In this document: one piece after another, positions 10,465 through 21,955 of the stretch
Layout: each line of letters opens with the position of its first letter
How positions within the stretch are numbered: the stretch's first letter is position 1
Source: Ypsolopha sequella
Lineage: Eukaryota; Arthropoda; Insecta; Lepidoptera; Ypsolophidae
Assembly (NCBI GenBank): GCA_934047225.1
Contig: OW203987.1
Location: 31,329,501-31,393,500 of the forward strand
Length of the DNA stretch: 64,000 nucleotides
Direction: 5' to 3'
Notes under the pieces: generated by a model
Databases searched by the model: none
Seen by the model: only the letters and a program-made list of their open reading frames with translations
What the model was told of the DNA's origin: nothing
Program-made: the position numbers and the translations under genes

Positions 10465-11380
10465 CCAATACTACAATAAGGTAGTTACAACATCAAAAGC
10501 GGTTTTATGAGTACCTACATATTTGTCCGATTACATTATAACACCGCTATTCACGCTGCGATTGGCCTAATTTATTAAACACCGTTAGAATGACCAATCA
10601 GCGACCTGAGGGCCTATTACGTATCTTTAGTTGCCGTTTGAACTGGGTGCCTATCATCAAAAACATACATATACTATCGAATTCCGATTGTCTAAGGATA
10701 TGTTCGCACTTGAAGTGACGACACAGTTCGTAAGTAGTTCAATAACCACTAATAGCAATTTTGAAAGTTCCGTTTTTAGCTATGTTTTTGATGATAGGCA
10801 CCTAGTCCAGTTGGCAATTAAAGATACAGAATAGGGGGGCAGCCCCCCTATTCTGTATCTTTGGTTGCCAACTGGACCGGGTACCCAAAATCGAAAACAT
10901 AGATAAAAACGGAACTTTCAAATTTGCCTTTAGTGGGTATCGAACTATTTACAAACTGTGCTGTAATTCCAAGTGCGAACATTTCCTTAGTTAGACAATC
11001 GGAATTCGATAGTAAATCTATATTTTTGATGATAGACACCCGGTACAGTTGGCAACTAGAAATACATAATAGGTCCGCAGACGGGAGCAGTCGGGGTTGT
11101 CTTCGGAACGGCTGAAAGAGATAGATATAAGTTAGAATAGGAGACACTCAATAAGATAAATCTCGCGCCTTCTTTTTCTCTTTCTTCGTGAAATTGTTAG
11201 TTGAAACTAATAAAAATAAAGACGATATTTTTGATGGTCGTAGGGTCGTAGATAAATTATTGTGTGCAATTGAACATAATTAGACATTGGGACACTCGTG
11301 CAAAACTATTACGAAACGAACGAACCCGTATCCTAATGTCCCACATTATGTTACATTATCACAAAATACCACGCGTTAAA
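10465..11380 (+). repeat. Dispersed repeat, copy A (interrupted by MITE pair)
   Basis: Both flanks of the palindrome at 10613-11073 match the uninterrupted copy at 31875-32370. The left part shares 'aataaggtagttacaacat' and 'acattataacaccgc'. The right part shares 'agacattgggacactcgtgc', 'aaaactattacgaaac' and 'ataaagacgata'. The insertion of the MITE pair therefore post-dates this element. Its 3' part carries the inverted words 'gacattgggacactcgtg' and '(c)gtgtcccaatgtc'-like sequence. Non-coding. Confidence 0.75.
10613..11073. mobile_element. Palindromic pair of ~220-bp MITEs, head to head
   Basis: The 461-bp segment is an almost symmetrical palindrome centred at 10841 (gggggg-cag-cccccc). 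Each half also has its own terminal inverted repeats of about 55 bp: 'tgcctatcatcaaaaacata' near the outer end and its complement near the inner end. Thus two related non-autonomous elements lie in inverted contact. The similar ~70-aa frames on opposite strands are the same sequence read twice and are not genes. No transposase is present. Confidence 0.85.
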
Positions 11381-11805
11381 TTATGTGTTTGTTATCCTGC
11401 TATCAGAAACTAGTTAGAAACTGTGACCATATTGAAGTATGATTTTGAATGTCTTTATGAAGTATATTTTTGAACATACAGTTTTTGCTGCGTAGCAATA
11501 TTCAATCCGGTTTCGGGAAATCCAAACTCATATTATATGCGAGGCGACTCGCTCGACGTGTTGTTGTAAGTATTCTATTTGCGATTTGGTATGTAGCACC
11601 ACCTTGTGCACCTGCTGATTTGGTTTATCTACGAGTATCATCTTCGCTTTAATTCAGAGTTCCTGATCTTGTTGATTAGATTAACCAAAAATAACCGAAC
11701 AGGCTTCTTCATTTATTTGTTTTAAATTATAATCCGTGGAACATAATGCGCCTATTGTGACACGGATTATTTTCTGTCAGTCTGCTCTTGATAAAAACAC
11801 ATGTA
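11381..11805. other. No gene recognised
   Basis: AT-rich sequence with no support for coding. Confidence 0.4.
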
Positions 11806-11872
11806 CTGTTTCACAATATCACTATATTTATAACTCCAACCGGTTTCGCCTCACGGCATCATCAAGGAACAA
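11806..11872 (+). repeat. Terminal fragment of the AACCGGTTTCG hairpin family
   Basis: 'ccaaccggtttcg' is followed by 'ggcatcatcaagg', the same arrangement seen in the arm of the hairpin element at 18343-18560 and at 14930-14985. Only one arm is present here. Confidence 0.5.
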
Positions 11873-12269
11873 CAAATAGGAAAATATTAAATATAGGGAA
11901 TTTATGAATTAAATACATTGCAGATGGTAAATAACAATTTCGAAGAGTAGGTAGATTAAAATCTTGTGTCAAATTATTATGAATCACGTAGTTAGATAAC
12001 TCAGTGTTGAGTGTTGAGAAAATTAAAAAAAATAATTTCGTCAAGTTTCAAACTTGGTACACAAAAATAAAAATTCACCCGTAAACAAAAGCTTCACAGC
12101 TAGAACCACCTCTTGATATTTTGAACAATGGGAGTAATGTGATTATTATTGACAAGATGATTATTATTACATAAGTTGTGTTTCTAATTATTTACTTACG
12201 ATAAAAAAGACTAGTTATTAACGTATACTTTTGAATGAAGATACATTTTATTTAAGCTTATATAAATAA

Positions 12270-13060
12270 CTAGTTTTTGCCCGCGGCTTCGTCCGCGTTG
12301 ATTATATTTCTGCGTAGTCCTATCGAATCTGTCAATATTTTTCGCACAAATAATTTTATAGAAAGTATTTCCCTAGGTAAAGTGTATTTTGCGGGTAAAA
12401 AGTGGGTGTGCCAAGTATTATGGACTGTGACTTGCACTTCACAATTCACACTTGGAACACCTCGGTCTGTGTCCTCGATTCATGTCGTGACAATGTTTTT
12501 TCATGTTTTTTTTTTAAATAAATACCAATTCTTTTAGTACATTGGTAACTTACTGAATAAGGTTTTTTATTGATAACTAACGTGCTTGTGAATAGGTAAA
12601 TTGTACATTTTTTACATCACTTTTCTATATAAACTTGAAACACCATTGCCATCCCATAGGCACTGATTAAGAGATTAAAAGTAGCCTATGTCTAGAACTT
12701 TACTGTTGCAAAGTTTCGTGAAGGAACATGATGGGGGCGTGAAGGAGTAACACTTTACTTTTCTATAGAAACTTGACACCTCATTGCCATAAAATGAGAA
12801 TTGATTTATAGGATAAAAAGTTTCCTATGTCCTATTAAAGATTTAAACCTGCACTTGTGCAAAGTTTCAGCTCTATCGGTTCATTATGTGCGTCGTGAAG
12901 AAATGAAAAGAAATTAAATTAATTCTATAGAAACTTGACACCCCATTGCCATCCAATGGGAACTGATTTATGGGATTGTCCTATTTAAATATATTTGTGC
13001 AAAGTTTCAGCCCAATCGGTTCAGTAGTTACGGCGTGAAGGAGTAACAAACGTATATCAG
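12270..13060 (+). repeat. Dispersed repeat(s) 'ttgcccgcggcttcgtccgcg'
   Basis: It opens with 'gtttttgcccgcggcttcgt' and contains three related blocks with 'gaaacttga(a/c)acc(a/c)cattgccat', 'agtagcctatgtc' and 'gcaaagtttc' at about 12620-12725, 12755-12880 and 12925-13010. It ends '(a)atcggttcagtagttacgg..gtgaaggagtaacaaac'. These are hallmarks of a very common lepidopteran repeat. About 12395-12535 it carries a piece of a second repeat family ('ggactgtgacttgca..tcatgtcgtga'), also present at 54393-54660. It borders the 66-bp array directly. Confidence 0.7.
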
Positions 13061-13064
13061 AGGG

Positions 13065-14388
13065 AAATGTATTACATAGCCCCTCCACTGGTACATGCTG
13101 TAGTACATAAGTTCTACACTAATATTTAACAAATGTATTACATAGCCCCTCCACTGGTACATGCTGTAGTACATAAGTTCTACACTAATATTTAACAAAT
13201 GTATTACATAGCCCCTCCACTGGTACATGCTGTAGTACATAAGTTCTACACTAATATTTAACAAATGTATTACATAGCCCCTCCACTGGTACATGCTGTA
13301 GTACATAAGTTCTACACTAATATTTAACAAATGTATTACATAGCCCCTCCACTGGTACATGCTGTAGTACATAAGTTCTACACTAATATTTAACAAATGT
13401 ATTACATAGCCCCTCCACTGGTACATGCTGTAGTACATAAGTTCTACACTAATATTTAACAAATGTATTACATAGCCCTTCCACTGGTACATGCTGTAGT
13501 ACATAAGTTCTACACTAATATTTAACAAATGTATTACACAGCCCCTCCACTGGTACATGCTGTAGTACATAAGTTCTACACTAATATTTAACAAATGTAT
13601 TACACAGCCCCTCCACTGGTACATGCTGTAGTACATAAGTTCTACACTAATATTTAACAAATGTATTACACAGCCCCTCCACTGGTAAATGCTGTAGTAC
13701 ATAAGTTCTACACTAATATTTAACAAATGTATTACATAGCCCCTCCACTGGTACATGCTGTAGTACATAAGTTCTACACTAATATTTAACAAATGTATTA
13801 CATAGCCCCTCCACTGGTACATGCTGTAGTACATAAGTTCTACACTAATATTTAACAAATGTATTACACAGCCCCTCCACTGGTACATGCTGTAGTACAT
13901 AAGTTCTACACTAATATTTAACAAATGTATTACATAGCCCCTCCACCGGTACATGCTGTAGTACATAAGTTCTACACTAATATTTAACAAATGTATTACA
14001 TAGCCCCTCCACTGGTACATGCTGTAGTACATAAGTTCTACACTAATATTTAACAAATGTATTACATAGCCCCTCCACTGGTACATGCTGTAGTACATAA
14101 GTTCTACACTAATATTTAACAAATGTATTACATAGCCCCTCCACTGGTACATGCTGTAGTACATAAGTTCTACACTAATATTTAACAAATGTATTACATA
14201 GCCCCTCCACCGGTACATGCTGTAGTACATAAGTTCTACACTAATATTTAACAAATGTATTACATAGCCCCTCCACTGGTACATGCTGTAGTACATAAGT
14301 TCTACACTAATATTTAACAAATGTATTACATAGCCCCTCCACTGATACATGCTGTAGTACATAAGTTCTACACTAATATTTAACAAAT
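13065..14388 (+). repeat. Tandem array, 66-bp unit, 20 copies
   Basis: The unit begins 'aaatgtattacatagcccct' and ends 'ctaatatttaac'. Twenty copies are nearly identical, with single-base variants (acatag/acacag, ctggta/ccggta). The length is a multiple of three and the minus strand lacks stops, so a 459-codon frame exists (13028-14407). Its repeated 22-residue unit (LLNISVELMYYSMYQWRG..) matches no family I know. The near identity of nucleotides, without a synonymous bias, argues for a satellite rather than a protein. Confidence 0.97.
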
Positions 14389-14412
14389 TTTGGAAAATAG
14401 CTGTCACCTATT

Positions 14413-14640
14413 TGATTAATAATAAATAATAATAATAATAATAATAATCTTTATTGATAATTACACACAGAGATAAAACAATGACACACAAGAAAATACA
14501 ACAAAAATATAAAATGTTGCTTATTGCTAAATACAGTGCTTGTCTTATCTAAATTACGCTTGACTGGCGGTCCTCACAACTAAGCCGAGCTTGTCTCGGG
14601 AGGGCCTTTGTTAGTGTGCACACATGTTAATTTGTACAGA
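14413..14640 (-). repeat. LINE 3' end with (AAT)n tail
   Basis: 'aataataataataataatc' followed by 'tttattgataattacacaca' is the reverse of a LINE 3' terminus, in which an AATAAA-like signal is followed by (ATT)n. The 3' UTR seems to continue to ~14640. No ORF is retained. Confidence 0.5.
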
Positions 14641-14925
14641 ATTACGTCGATGGATTGGTTATTTGTTGTTTAGTGCGCTTTTGGGATGTTACTATTACAC
14701 TTCATCAGTTTATTAACAAATAAGAAGTTATATTTATGAAAATATGTACACACACTGAGATATTATATAAAAAAAAAGTGTGCAAATTTTAAATCTAAGA
14801 TTGCTTATTGCATGCTAAATTTAAAAAATACTTGTAATACTTACACTTAATACTTGCAATTGTCGGCACTTGGTGAAACTTGGATAACAACATGATGAAT
14901 AAACACACTCGCACTCGTTTCACAG
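14641..14925. other. AT-rich DNA, nothing recognised
   Basis: No feature seen; possibly more LINE 3' UTR. Confidence 0.3.
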
Positions 14926-14990
14926 TTTATTCGCTTATTTAACCCGACCGGTTTCGATTTTATACTATCATCAAGGGTTTAGACTGATTG
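14926..14990 (+). repeat. Terminal fragment of the AACCGGTTTCG hairpin family
   Basis: 'gaccggtttcgattttata' and then 'ctatcatcaaggg' repeat the arrangement found at 11838 and in the hairpin at 18343-18560. Confidence 0.5.
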
Positions 14991-15549
14991 TACAACTGAT
15001 TTAGATGTTATTACGTGCAATAAATGATATAGTAGATTAGTAAATAGCTGTATATATCTTATATTTTAACATGTTTAACATATTTATGAAAAATCACTGT
15101 CAAATATGTACTAAATATTACTGGTTAGATATTCTACCCTAATATTTTAAGATGTTTAACAAATTTATGAAGAATTACTGTCAGCTATGTACTAAAAATA
15201 ACTGTTTCGATATTCTACACTAATACATTAGATCTTTAAAATTTTTATGAAGAATCGCTGCTACTTATCTATTTACTAAAATGACTGTTTAGATATTACA
15301 TATCTTCACTAATACTTAGATTGCAATTTTAGTCTCAGTACACATTTTTTCCACTGATTTTGGCCAGTTAATTTGCGCTATTTTTGCGATATTGCCAGAT
15401 TATCTTCTACTTCAACTTGGCGACAAGTGCAATGTTAAATGTTTGCACAGTACCTATAGATTATAAATTTCAAAATGCATTGTTGAAGATATAGTTTAAA
15501 TTAACAAATAATATGCAATTGATAAATTCATAAAAATTCAATTCAATTT

Positions 15550-15666
15550 CGACTCATTACTGATTACATTCATAGCTCCACGTTTGATCGACTCATTACT
15601 GATTACATTCATAGCTCCACGTTTGATCGACTCATTACTGATTACATTCATAGCTCCACGTTTGAT
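15550..15666 (+). repeat. Tandem repeat, 39-bp unit, 3 copies
   Basis: Three perfect copies of a 39-base unit starting 'cgactcattactgattaca' and ending 'cacgtttgat'. Confidence 0.97.
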
Positions 15667-15704
15667 CGTCTCATTTCAATTTTTTGTTGTAAATATCGAG
15701 TTCA

Positions 15705-16260
15705 TAGTTTCAGATTCAGATTCAAAATCAAAATATTTATTGCATGCTACAATGTAAAGTACACAAAACAGATAACAGATGTTGTACATTTGTGGAAAAA
15801 ATACATTATAGCATACCTATAATTATATTTGTTAAATTATGTATGAGTTGTTAACATTTTCTTAATTTACATTTTTATTCTTTTAAAATTGTTTAACGAA
15901 TTAATGATAGCTTTGTAATTTAGAAAAGTATGTCATAAAAATTATTAAATACTACTTAAAATTTTATATTTATTTTATCATAATTTCAAGTAATTTTAGA
16001 CTGTTATCATTTGTATTTATTTGCTTGTATAATATTGTATTTAACATTTATTCATCATCAAAAAACTCTTGCAGTGGGTAAAAGCTTTTTTCAGACAGGT
16101 ATACTGTTTTAATTTTTTCTTATTTGTTTATATCATTCATGTCTTTCATTTCTTTAGGGATTTTATTGTAGATTTTCGTGCACATAGAAAATGGAACGGA
16201 AGATACAATTTTAATTTTTTTTATAGAAAGGGCTAACCTACCATGTGGTCTTGATTTTTT
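15705..16260 (-). pseudogene. LINE 3' portion: RT C-terminus and 3' UTR
   Basis: On the minus strand, about 16260-16070 translate with breaks into HGRLALSIKKIKIVSSVPFS, then MCTKIYNKIPKEMKDMNDIN, then YLSEKSFYPLQEFF. This matches the C-terminal end of Jockey/CR1-type ORF2 (..YNKLPxEIKxxxxxxxFKxxLxxxLxxKxFYSxxEFL). AT-rich 3' UTR follows down to a 'ttcagattcaaaatcaaaat' tail at about 15705. It is 5' truncated and dead. The same kind of C-terminus occurs at 35026-35379. Confidence 0.75.
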
Positions 16261-18340
16261 GGCCGAGAATATATTGGAAAGTGTTGAAAACGTTTATACG
16301 TTCTTATACAAAAAAAAAAAGTTGAAAAGTTCATTGTGAAAAAGTGCCGAACTTAAAAATAGCAAGTTAAAGGCTAAGTTTACAAATAATCAAGAGAATG
16401 TGTCTTTCCAAACAAAACTGAAGACAAAACTAATGTTTAGTGTAATAGTAAACACTGATTGAGTTTGCCGAAAATCAGTTTATATTCACCATAACTCAAC
16501 TCCACATTCAATACACTCAGGGCTTACTAATGAGCTCTGTGAGTCTAAATGTTTTGATAGTGGTGTTGGTATTAGATCTTATACGACTTGTAAGGTTCAT
16601 GGCTTTCCTGCCTATTTCCAGGATATAAGGAAGGAAAAGGTAGTAAACGATAGGTAATGTGCTGTGTGTTTGTGTGGCCATCATCATGGCAATTGTTGTA
16701 TCGCAGAGGCCATCGCTCAGTACGTTGTGGGGACGGGGGGAGGGGGGGGAGCACACTCGGCATCACTGATGAGGAAGTGTCGTGCTGTTCAGGGACCCAG
16801 GCATTGAGCTCCAATACAAGATACATGTTCATATAGAGTAGCTGCTGTAATAGTAAAATGTAGTAGACAGGGATCAGTATGTATTTATTATCTTAGTCTG
16901 TAGCTTACGAAGTTTAACAAAGAGCTACAAAAAAAAGGCAAAGGATTGTGTCAGAGATGCAACCGTAAATTATTTAAGTGGATACTTCTTTACTCAACCA
17001 AAGAGGAAGGAATTAATAGCGGACATAGATATCTTAAGTCACCTCTTTACTCAATAAAAGAGTGAGAATGGCGGTCACAAACATCATAATAATATTATGT
17101 CAATGATTGATGGCAGTCCAATCGCTCACGAGGTTGATTATTCCGATCAAATAAGCATTGACTTGTCCTGAGCAATTACAAATACTAGTAATAGCAAATA
17201 ATGAACGATTAAAAAACGCAATAATCTGTAATAGGAAATCTAACATCTCTGAATGATCAAGTCTTTTCCTAAAGTTTTTTCGTGAAAGAACTACCCTACC
17301 AAAATGCTTTTATTTTCAAATTCTGTGCAATAAATGCACCCTCAGGGCGGGAATAATAAATCCGTCCGTTGGGCGAACTATACTTTTTACTCTTTGGGCG
17401 TCACAATCCAGATGACCGGGTCCATACAACACCTACTCTCAGTGTACATTCTGTCCATGTCCATGGTGACGGGCAGATGACAATCAATTATTAACTTGAG
17501 ATTTATAAATATTTAAAATATTTTACCAAACGGTGGACCGGCACGTTGAGAGCTAGGCTGCCTTGTCGTTGGCACTCCGCAAGTACGGGGAGCTGAAGTT
17601 CGACGCCCTATCGACCCTCCTACCCCTTGGTACCTAACCCAGAAATTATATATATATATATTGGACTTTCTTCCGCCGCGTGCAATGACCCGTTTGGTTT
17701 GGTCGCCTTCCCGTGTGAATCACAACACAAAAGGTCTATGAAGAAAGAGCCAACATGGCTTCACAGCAATGTCGCTTTCACGACAAATTCATAATTTTCC
17801 ATATTTTAGCACAAAATATCCATAGTTTGCCTAATCACAATTTTTCTGTTTCTTTTTGTCACAAACACCGTTATTTGTTAATCGTTAACATCTTTTTCAT
17901 TACACTCAAAGGTTGCCTGGAAGATATTGCTATTTGCAATAAGTGCCGCCTTTGTACACAATGTCTGTCTTTTATGTAAAAATGTATTGCAAATTATGTT
18001 TGTAAAGGTACAAAAAGTGTAATAAATAAAATTTTAAGAAACACCAGACCTTCCACACGGTAATTTTGAACATCTTTAAATCATTCTGTGCTCTGAATTA
18101 TTAAATGTGTTCTGTGCTCTAAATTCTGATCAAGTGATCTGTCAAGTGCACGACAGCTTCGTTCCAAATATCATTATTTGTAACATTACACAAACTTATG
18201 TTCTACCTAACTATTCCGAACAAGTACGAAAATGCCTTGATCTGCGGAATTGTTTCGTGAAGATAATCACGGAAGTGATGTACAAGTTCTGAACAGGCTC
18301 CACATACGAGATGTGAAGATAAAAGTATTAATTAACTATT
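16261..18340. other. No gene recognised
   Basis: Contains a G-rich run (about 16731-16749), an (AT)n run at 17650-17661 and only short frames without recognisable motifs. About 17520-17640 is moderately GC-rich. A 74-codon frame at 17755-17979 starts MASQQCRFHD but has no supporting signal. Confidence 0.35.
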
Positions 18341-18342
18341 TT

Positions 18343-18560
18343 ACACTATTAACTATTTTACAGCCAACCGGTTTCGAAAATCAATTCATTATCAAGGATT
18401 TTTAGATCTTTTTAACCCATACATACTACGTGCTGTAAAAAAACGTCCATTTTGTAGTTACGTTAATAAATTTGTTTATAGCACATAGTGTGCGTTAAAA
18501 ACCCTTTATAATGAATTAATTTTCGAAACCGGTTGGGTGTAAAATAGTAAATAAAGTGTG
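18343..18560. mobile_element. Hairpin MITE with AACCGGTTTCG arms
   Basis: The left arm (from 18343: 'actattttacagccaaccgg', then 'tttcgaaaatcaattcatta') is complementary to the right arm ending at about 18560, over about 60 bp at roughly 85% identity. Pairing continues more weakly inward ('tactacgtgct' with 'agcacatagtg'), so most of the ~218 bp can fold. Single arms of the family occur at 11806 and 14926. There is no coding content; a non-autonomous foldback element is inferred. Confidence 0.75.
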
Positions 18561-19160
18561 AAATAGTGTACAAGTGTGTTTTCTTCAAGATACTTTCCAA
18601 GTTTAACCAAGTGCCGGCAATCGCAAGTACGTATAAATTTTAGAAGTATCCACTTCAAAATCGTATGAGTATAAATGACTAGGGAGTTGGTCACAGAGAT
18701 ATTTATAGATCTCACATAAGGTAGGTTTCAGTAAGGGGGTTGCATTTCAACACATTCTTTACGTATTTTGATTTGGGGGAAACAACAGAACCTGTGACAA
18801 ACATTCTTTAATAAACTTTAGTGTCTATGAATTAAACTGAAGCCTGTGGAAGTGAGGGGGGGGGGGGGGTTCTTCGCGATGAAACACTTTTTTATTAATC
18901 TCTTCTGTATTGTCGCAGTATATGCTCATACTGTGGTATTGTTATGCTCCTTGGTTGCACGATGCGACGGACGGACGTGTAGGATGCGCGGACGCATCCT
19001 TCGAATACAGAATGAATCTGTAAGAGTGTTTGTCTCTCGATGCCATTGACATAACTCGACTCCACGACTCCACATAACTGACGGAATTCGACGCGCGAAG
19101 TATAGCAGCAATGGTACAATGCTCGTGCACGAGTTATGTGACATGCATTGCAAGTGTTTT
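18561..19160. other. No gene recognised
   Basis: Includes a run of about 14 G at ~18856-18869. Several overlapping short frames on both strands at 18846-19153 cancel one another as evidence. Confidence 0.35.
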
Positions 19161-19164
19161 ATTT

Positions 19165-20460
19165 CTTAGTAGGTACAATTTACCAATAATGAAATTTTAC
19201 CTACAAATCAGCCAGGCTCTAGGAAAGGTTATGGAACTAACACAGCTCTTCTCTACGTTTTTAACAATATATTATCCTCTCAAGATGCTGGTTAAGGTAC
19301 TATTCTCACTCTGCTTGACTTTTACAGGGCGTTTGATTGTATTAATACCCCTTTGATGCTTTCCAAACTATCATATTATCGATTTGATGCTAGTACTGTC
19401 AAATGGTTTGATAGCTATTTCTCTGACAGATATCAACAGGTCATGCTTAAGTCTGGTGATGCATCTATGTCCTCACATCCACATAGATAGGGGAGTTACC
19501 CACGGTTCAATTCTTGACCTTCTATTGTTTATCTTGTACAGCGCTGATTTAGTTCACTCGATATCATCTCGCAAATCTTTATGCCGCTGATTTACAAATT
19601 TATCCTTCTACGGATTGTACTAACTTAGCTTCAACAGTGGACAGTATTAACCATGATTTAAATAGGATCTCTGAATGGGCTGAAAATAATTGTCTTTCCT
19701 TAAATCCTGCAAAATCAAATTTAATGATTTTGAGATCAAAAAAAGAGTTCAAAAAATCAGCCTAAAACATCCAAAAATTCTTATAAATGGACAGTCCATT
19801 GAAAGAGTCTCTGTAGCAAGAAATTTAGGTTTTATTATAGATGCACATCTACACTTCGAAGATCATATATCACTGAACTGGTACGCAATTATTTTTACAG
19901 ACTTACTTTACTTAAAGTACTTTATAATGTTCGACAATTCCTTAGTGTCGATATGCAAGTGACATTGTGTGAAACGCTCATTTTGTCTAGATTGGGGTAC
20001 TGTATCAATGTTTATGGCTCTTGCATTTAAAAAAGTCCCAACGTCTCTTACAAAGAATTCAGAATGCTTGCGCGCGATTTTATTTAAGATTCCCCCTCGG
20101 TCATACGTAACACCTTTCCTGAATGACGCAGTCATCCTGAATATGGAAAGTAGGCAAAAGCTATACTTAGCCACACTTATCCACACACGGAGTCGTAAAA
20201 ACAAAGGTACCGTCTTATTTATTTACAAAACTGAACTGGCGTGGATCGCGTCGGGTTGCTAGGGCTTGCACTATGCCTCTCTCTGTGCCTCACCATCGGA
20301 CAACTGTTTTCAGAGGCAGTTTTTCTTTCATGGCCACCAAATGTTGGAACGATATTCCGCCACCCCTTCGTAACCTTACGAAAAAACTTTGCTTTAAAGC
20401 GAAGTATCGGTCGCATTTGCTGGCCATGCAGAAAAAAACTGTAGCAAAGTCCCATTGCAT
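19165..20460 (+). pseudogene. Jockey-type LINE reverse transcriptase, decayed
   Basis: Pieces read in order: QSGYRKGYGTNTALLYV-like (~19210), DFYRAFDCINTPLMLSKL (~19318-19370), TVKWFDSYFSDRYQQVML (~19397-19450), SILDLLLFILYSADL (~19510-19555), YAADLQIY at ~19580-19605, ISEWAENNCLSLNPAKSNL (~19670-19725), RIQNACARF-like (~20055-20085) and WNDIPPPLRNLTKKLCFKAK (~20346-20405). These are RT blocks 2 to 7 and the C-terminus of a Jockey/I-group non-LTR element. At least six frame breaks or stops are present, and the YxDD box reads YAAD, so one catalytic aspartate is lost. There is no endonuclease part. AT-rich 3' sequence follows to ~20560. Confidence 0.85.
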
Positions 20461-20619
20461 ATTTAGTACACATTTTGTTTATTTATTTTTATTTTCATTT
20501 CATATTATTTTATTTTTGTTTCATACCATATTCCATAAATATATAAAATATAGTATTCACTGATAAGTATTACACCCACATAGGTCATAGATATTAAATA
20601 ACTATATTATACAAATTTA

Positions 20620-20755
20620 TCTTTACATACTATACTAATGCCTTTAACTCGGTGGACAGAGGAGCCTTGCTGACCGAAATAAAAAACAATGCACCCGCGA
20701 TGTATAGTTATATGTACCAGTGTTATGGAAAACCATCGAATTTAATATATAAAAA
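20620..20755 (+). pseudogene. RT domain fragment upstream of the insertion
   Basis: From 20639 the frame reads NAFNSVDRGALLTEIK, then NNAPAMYSYMYQCYGKPSN, then LIYK. This is RT motif A and the following helix of the same element. In families of this type an aspartate precedes 'xTNAFNS'; here the codon reads Tyr, so either the copy is mutated or the 5' truncation joins unrelated bases. The frame enters the insertion at the TAT AAA AA target bases. Confidence 0.75.
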
Positions 20756-21955
20756 CTTAGAATAATAACGCCTAGAAACCAAGTCCGCGCACAACAAGTG
20801 AAGCGAGTAAAACCAGGCCATATAGGCCTGGTTCGCCGGCCGGCCTGGTCAGTTCTCAAGGTCAGCCTTTGGTACTAACAACTCTCGAAAATTAAATTGA
20901 AAATGATAGTTTGTGCGGTTAATGGGTGTCACAATACAACGGAAAAACATAATAAACACTATAACATCACATTCCACCTCTAAGTACTGAAATTCACATT
21001 ATAACTTAACGTAAAACATAAAATTAAACAGAAATAATCGTACGTAATCTTGGTAGACGCCATTGTATTAAAATGTTGCCAGTAAAAGAAAAAAATATAT
21101 TCCCCAAATTAGTACTAATATACAAGGTGACTTTCGGTAAGTGGTCAGGACCAAGGTTCATCATTTCAATAAATAACATTTTTTCGGGTTTTGTATACTA
21201 AACATTTTTGTTAAATGTTTGCTTATGTTATCTATTTTACGTTGTTTTAATTTCTAAGTGGCGCGGCGTGTTTTTGAACGGTATTTAAAAATTCGATTCT
21301 TTTATGAATCCAAAAAAGACACCATTTCTCAAATCGTGTCATCTAAGCGACAATTGTTTAGAAAACAGTTAGAGTTCCAAGGCCATTAGGTTGTTGTGGC
21401 GACTACTACGCGGCAAAGCTCGTTTCATTTTTTTCAAATATAAGAGAAACGTAGTTACTCAACATGGTTTTTTATTCACCCCACCTGCCACATTTCAAGT
21501 TTATATAATTGCTCCATAGCTCCGTAGATTCCCGCTCAGTATTAGACACTTGAAATTCCATACATACATCACTACCGTATCAGACTACTTCTACCCAAAC
21601 AACCATGTCAGTGAGTCACTGTTTTGTAATTCTATATAATATATGTTAAATAATGTAAATACCGTTATATATTAATTCGTGCTTATATGGGCATATAATG
21701 TATACTGATTTCAACACTATAATAAACTGCGCTGTGTAATGTATACCAAGAAATAATAATTCCGAGTCGTTAAGTAACAGTTCAAATTTCCCTACTTTAG
21801 GGAAAATGCGTACTACTAGCAACATTGTTTATGCGCTTGTGTGCGTGTCAGCAAACGTAGCTACATGATGCTTACGCCCACATGAATCAACTTTTTGCCT
21901 CACTTTGGAGAGATCGGTTGAAGGAAACTATCATTCTAGGCGTTATTATTCTAAG
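20756..21955. mobile_element. P-superfamily-like non-autonomous element, 1,200 bp
   Basis: Perfect 22-bp terminal inverted repeats (cttagaataataacgcctag + aa) at 20756-20777 and 21934-21955 are flanked by a perfect 8-bp target duplication TATAAAAA (20748-20755 and 21956-21963). An 8-bp duplication plus a start codon and the first half of a THAP zinc finger near the left end (20903-20983) fit the P-element superfamily, whose transposases start with a THAP domain. A perfect 9-bp palindromic arm pair (aaccaggcc-5-ggcctggtt, 20811-20833) sits subterminally. The rest has stops in all frames. It interrupts a LINE RT frame exactly. Confidence 0.82.
20903..20983 (+). pseudogene. THAP domain N-terminal fragment of a P-like transposase
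   Basis: Twenty-six codons read MIVCAVNGC, then HNTTEKHNKHYN, then ITFHL and a stop. The C-x4-C pair at residues 4 and 9 and the F-H pair at residues 24-25 match the start of THAP fingers (C-x2-4-C ... FHxFP). The second zinc pair (C-x2-H), expected about 35-50 residues after the first, is absent. The stop falls in 'ccacctctaagtac', where a donor-like AAGT lies, so an intron boundary may have been mutated. It cannot encode a working protein. Confidence 0.6.

Noticed and set aside
10631..11147. Two similar ~70-100-aa proteins on opposite strands
   Set aside because: They are the two arms of one palindrome; similarity reflects the inverted DNA, not conserved protein.
13028..14407. 459-codon minus-strand frame as a repetitive structural protein
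   Set aside because: Unit identity at the nucleotide level and lack of any start context, signal or flanking coding sequence favour a satellite.
17755..17979. 74-codon frame MASQQCRFHD.. with cysteines near the end
   Set aside because: No family match known to me and no splice or promoter support.
21905..21955. First 17 codons of the longer REL-LINE frame as its true N-terminus
   Set aside because: They lie in the terminal inverted repeat of the inserted P-like element, so the ATG is accidental.
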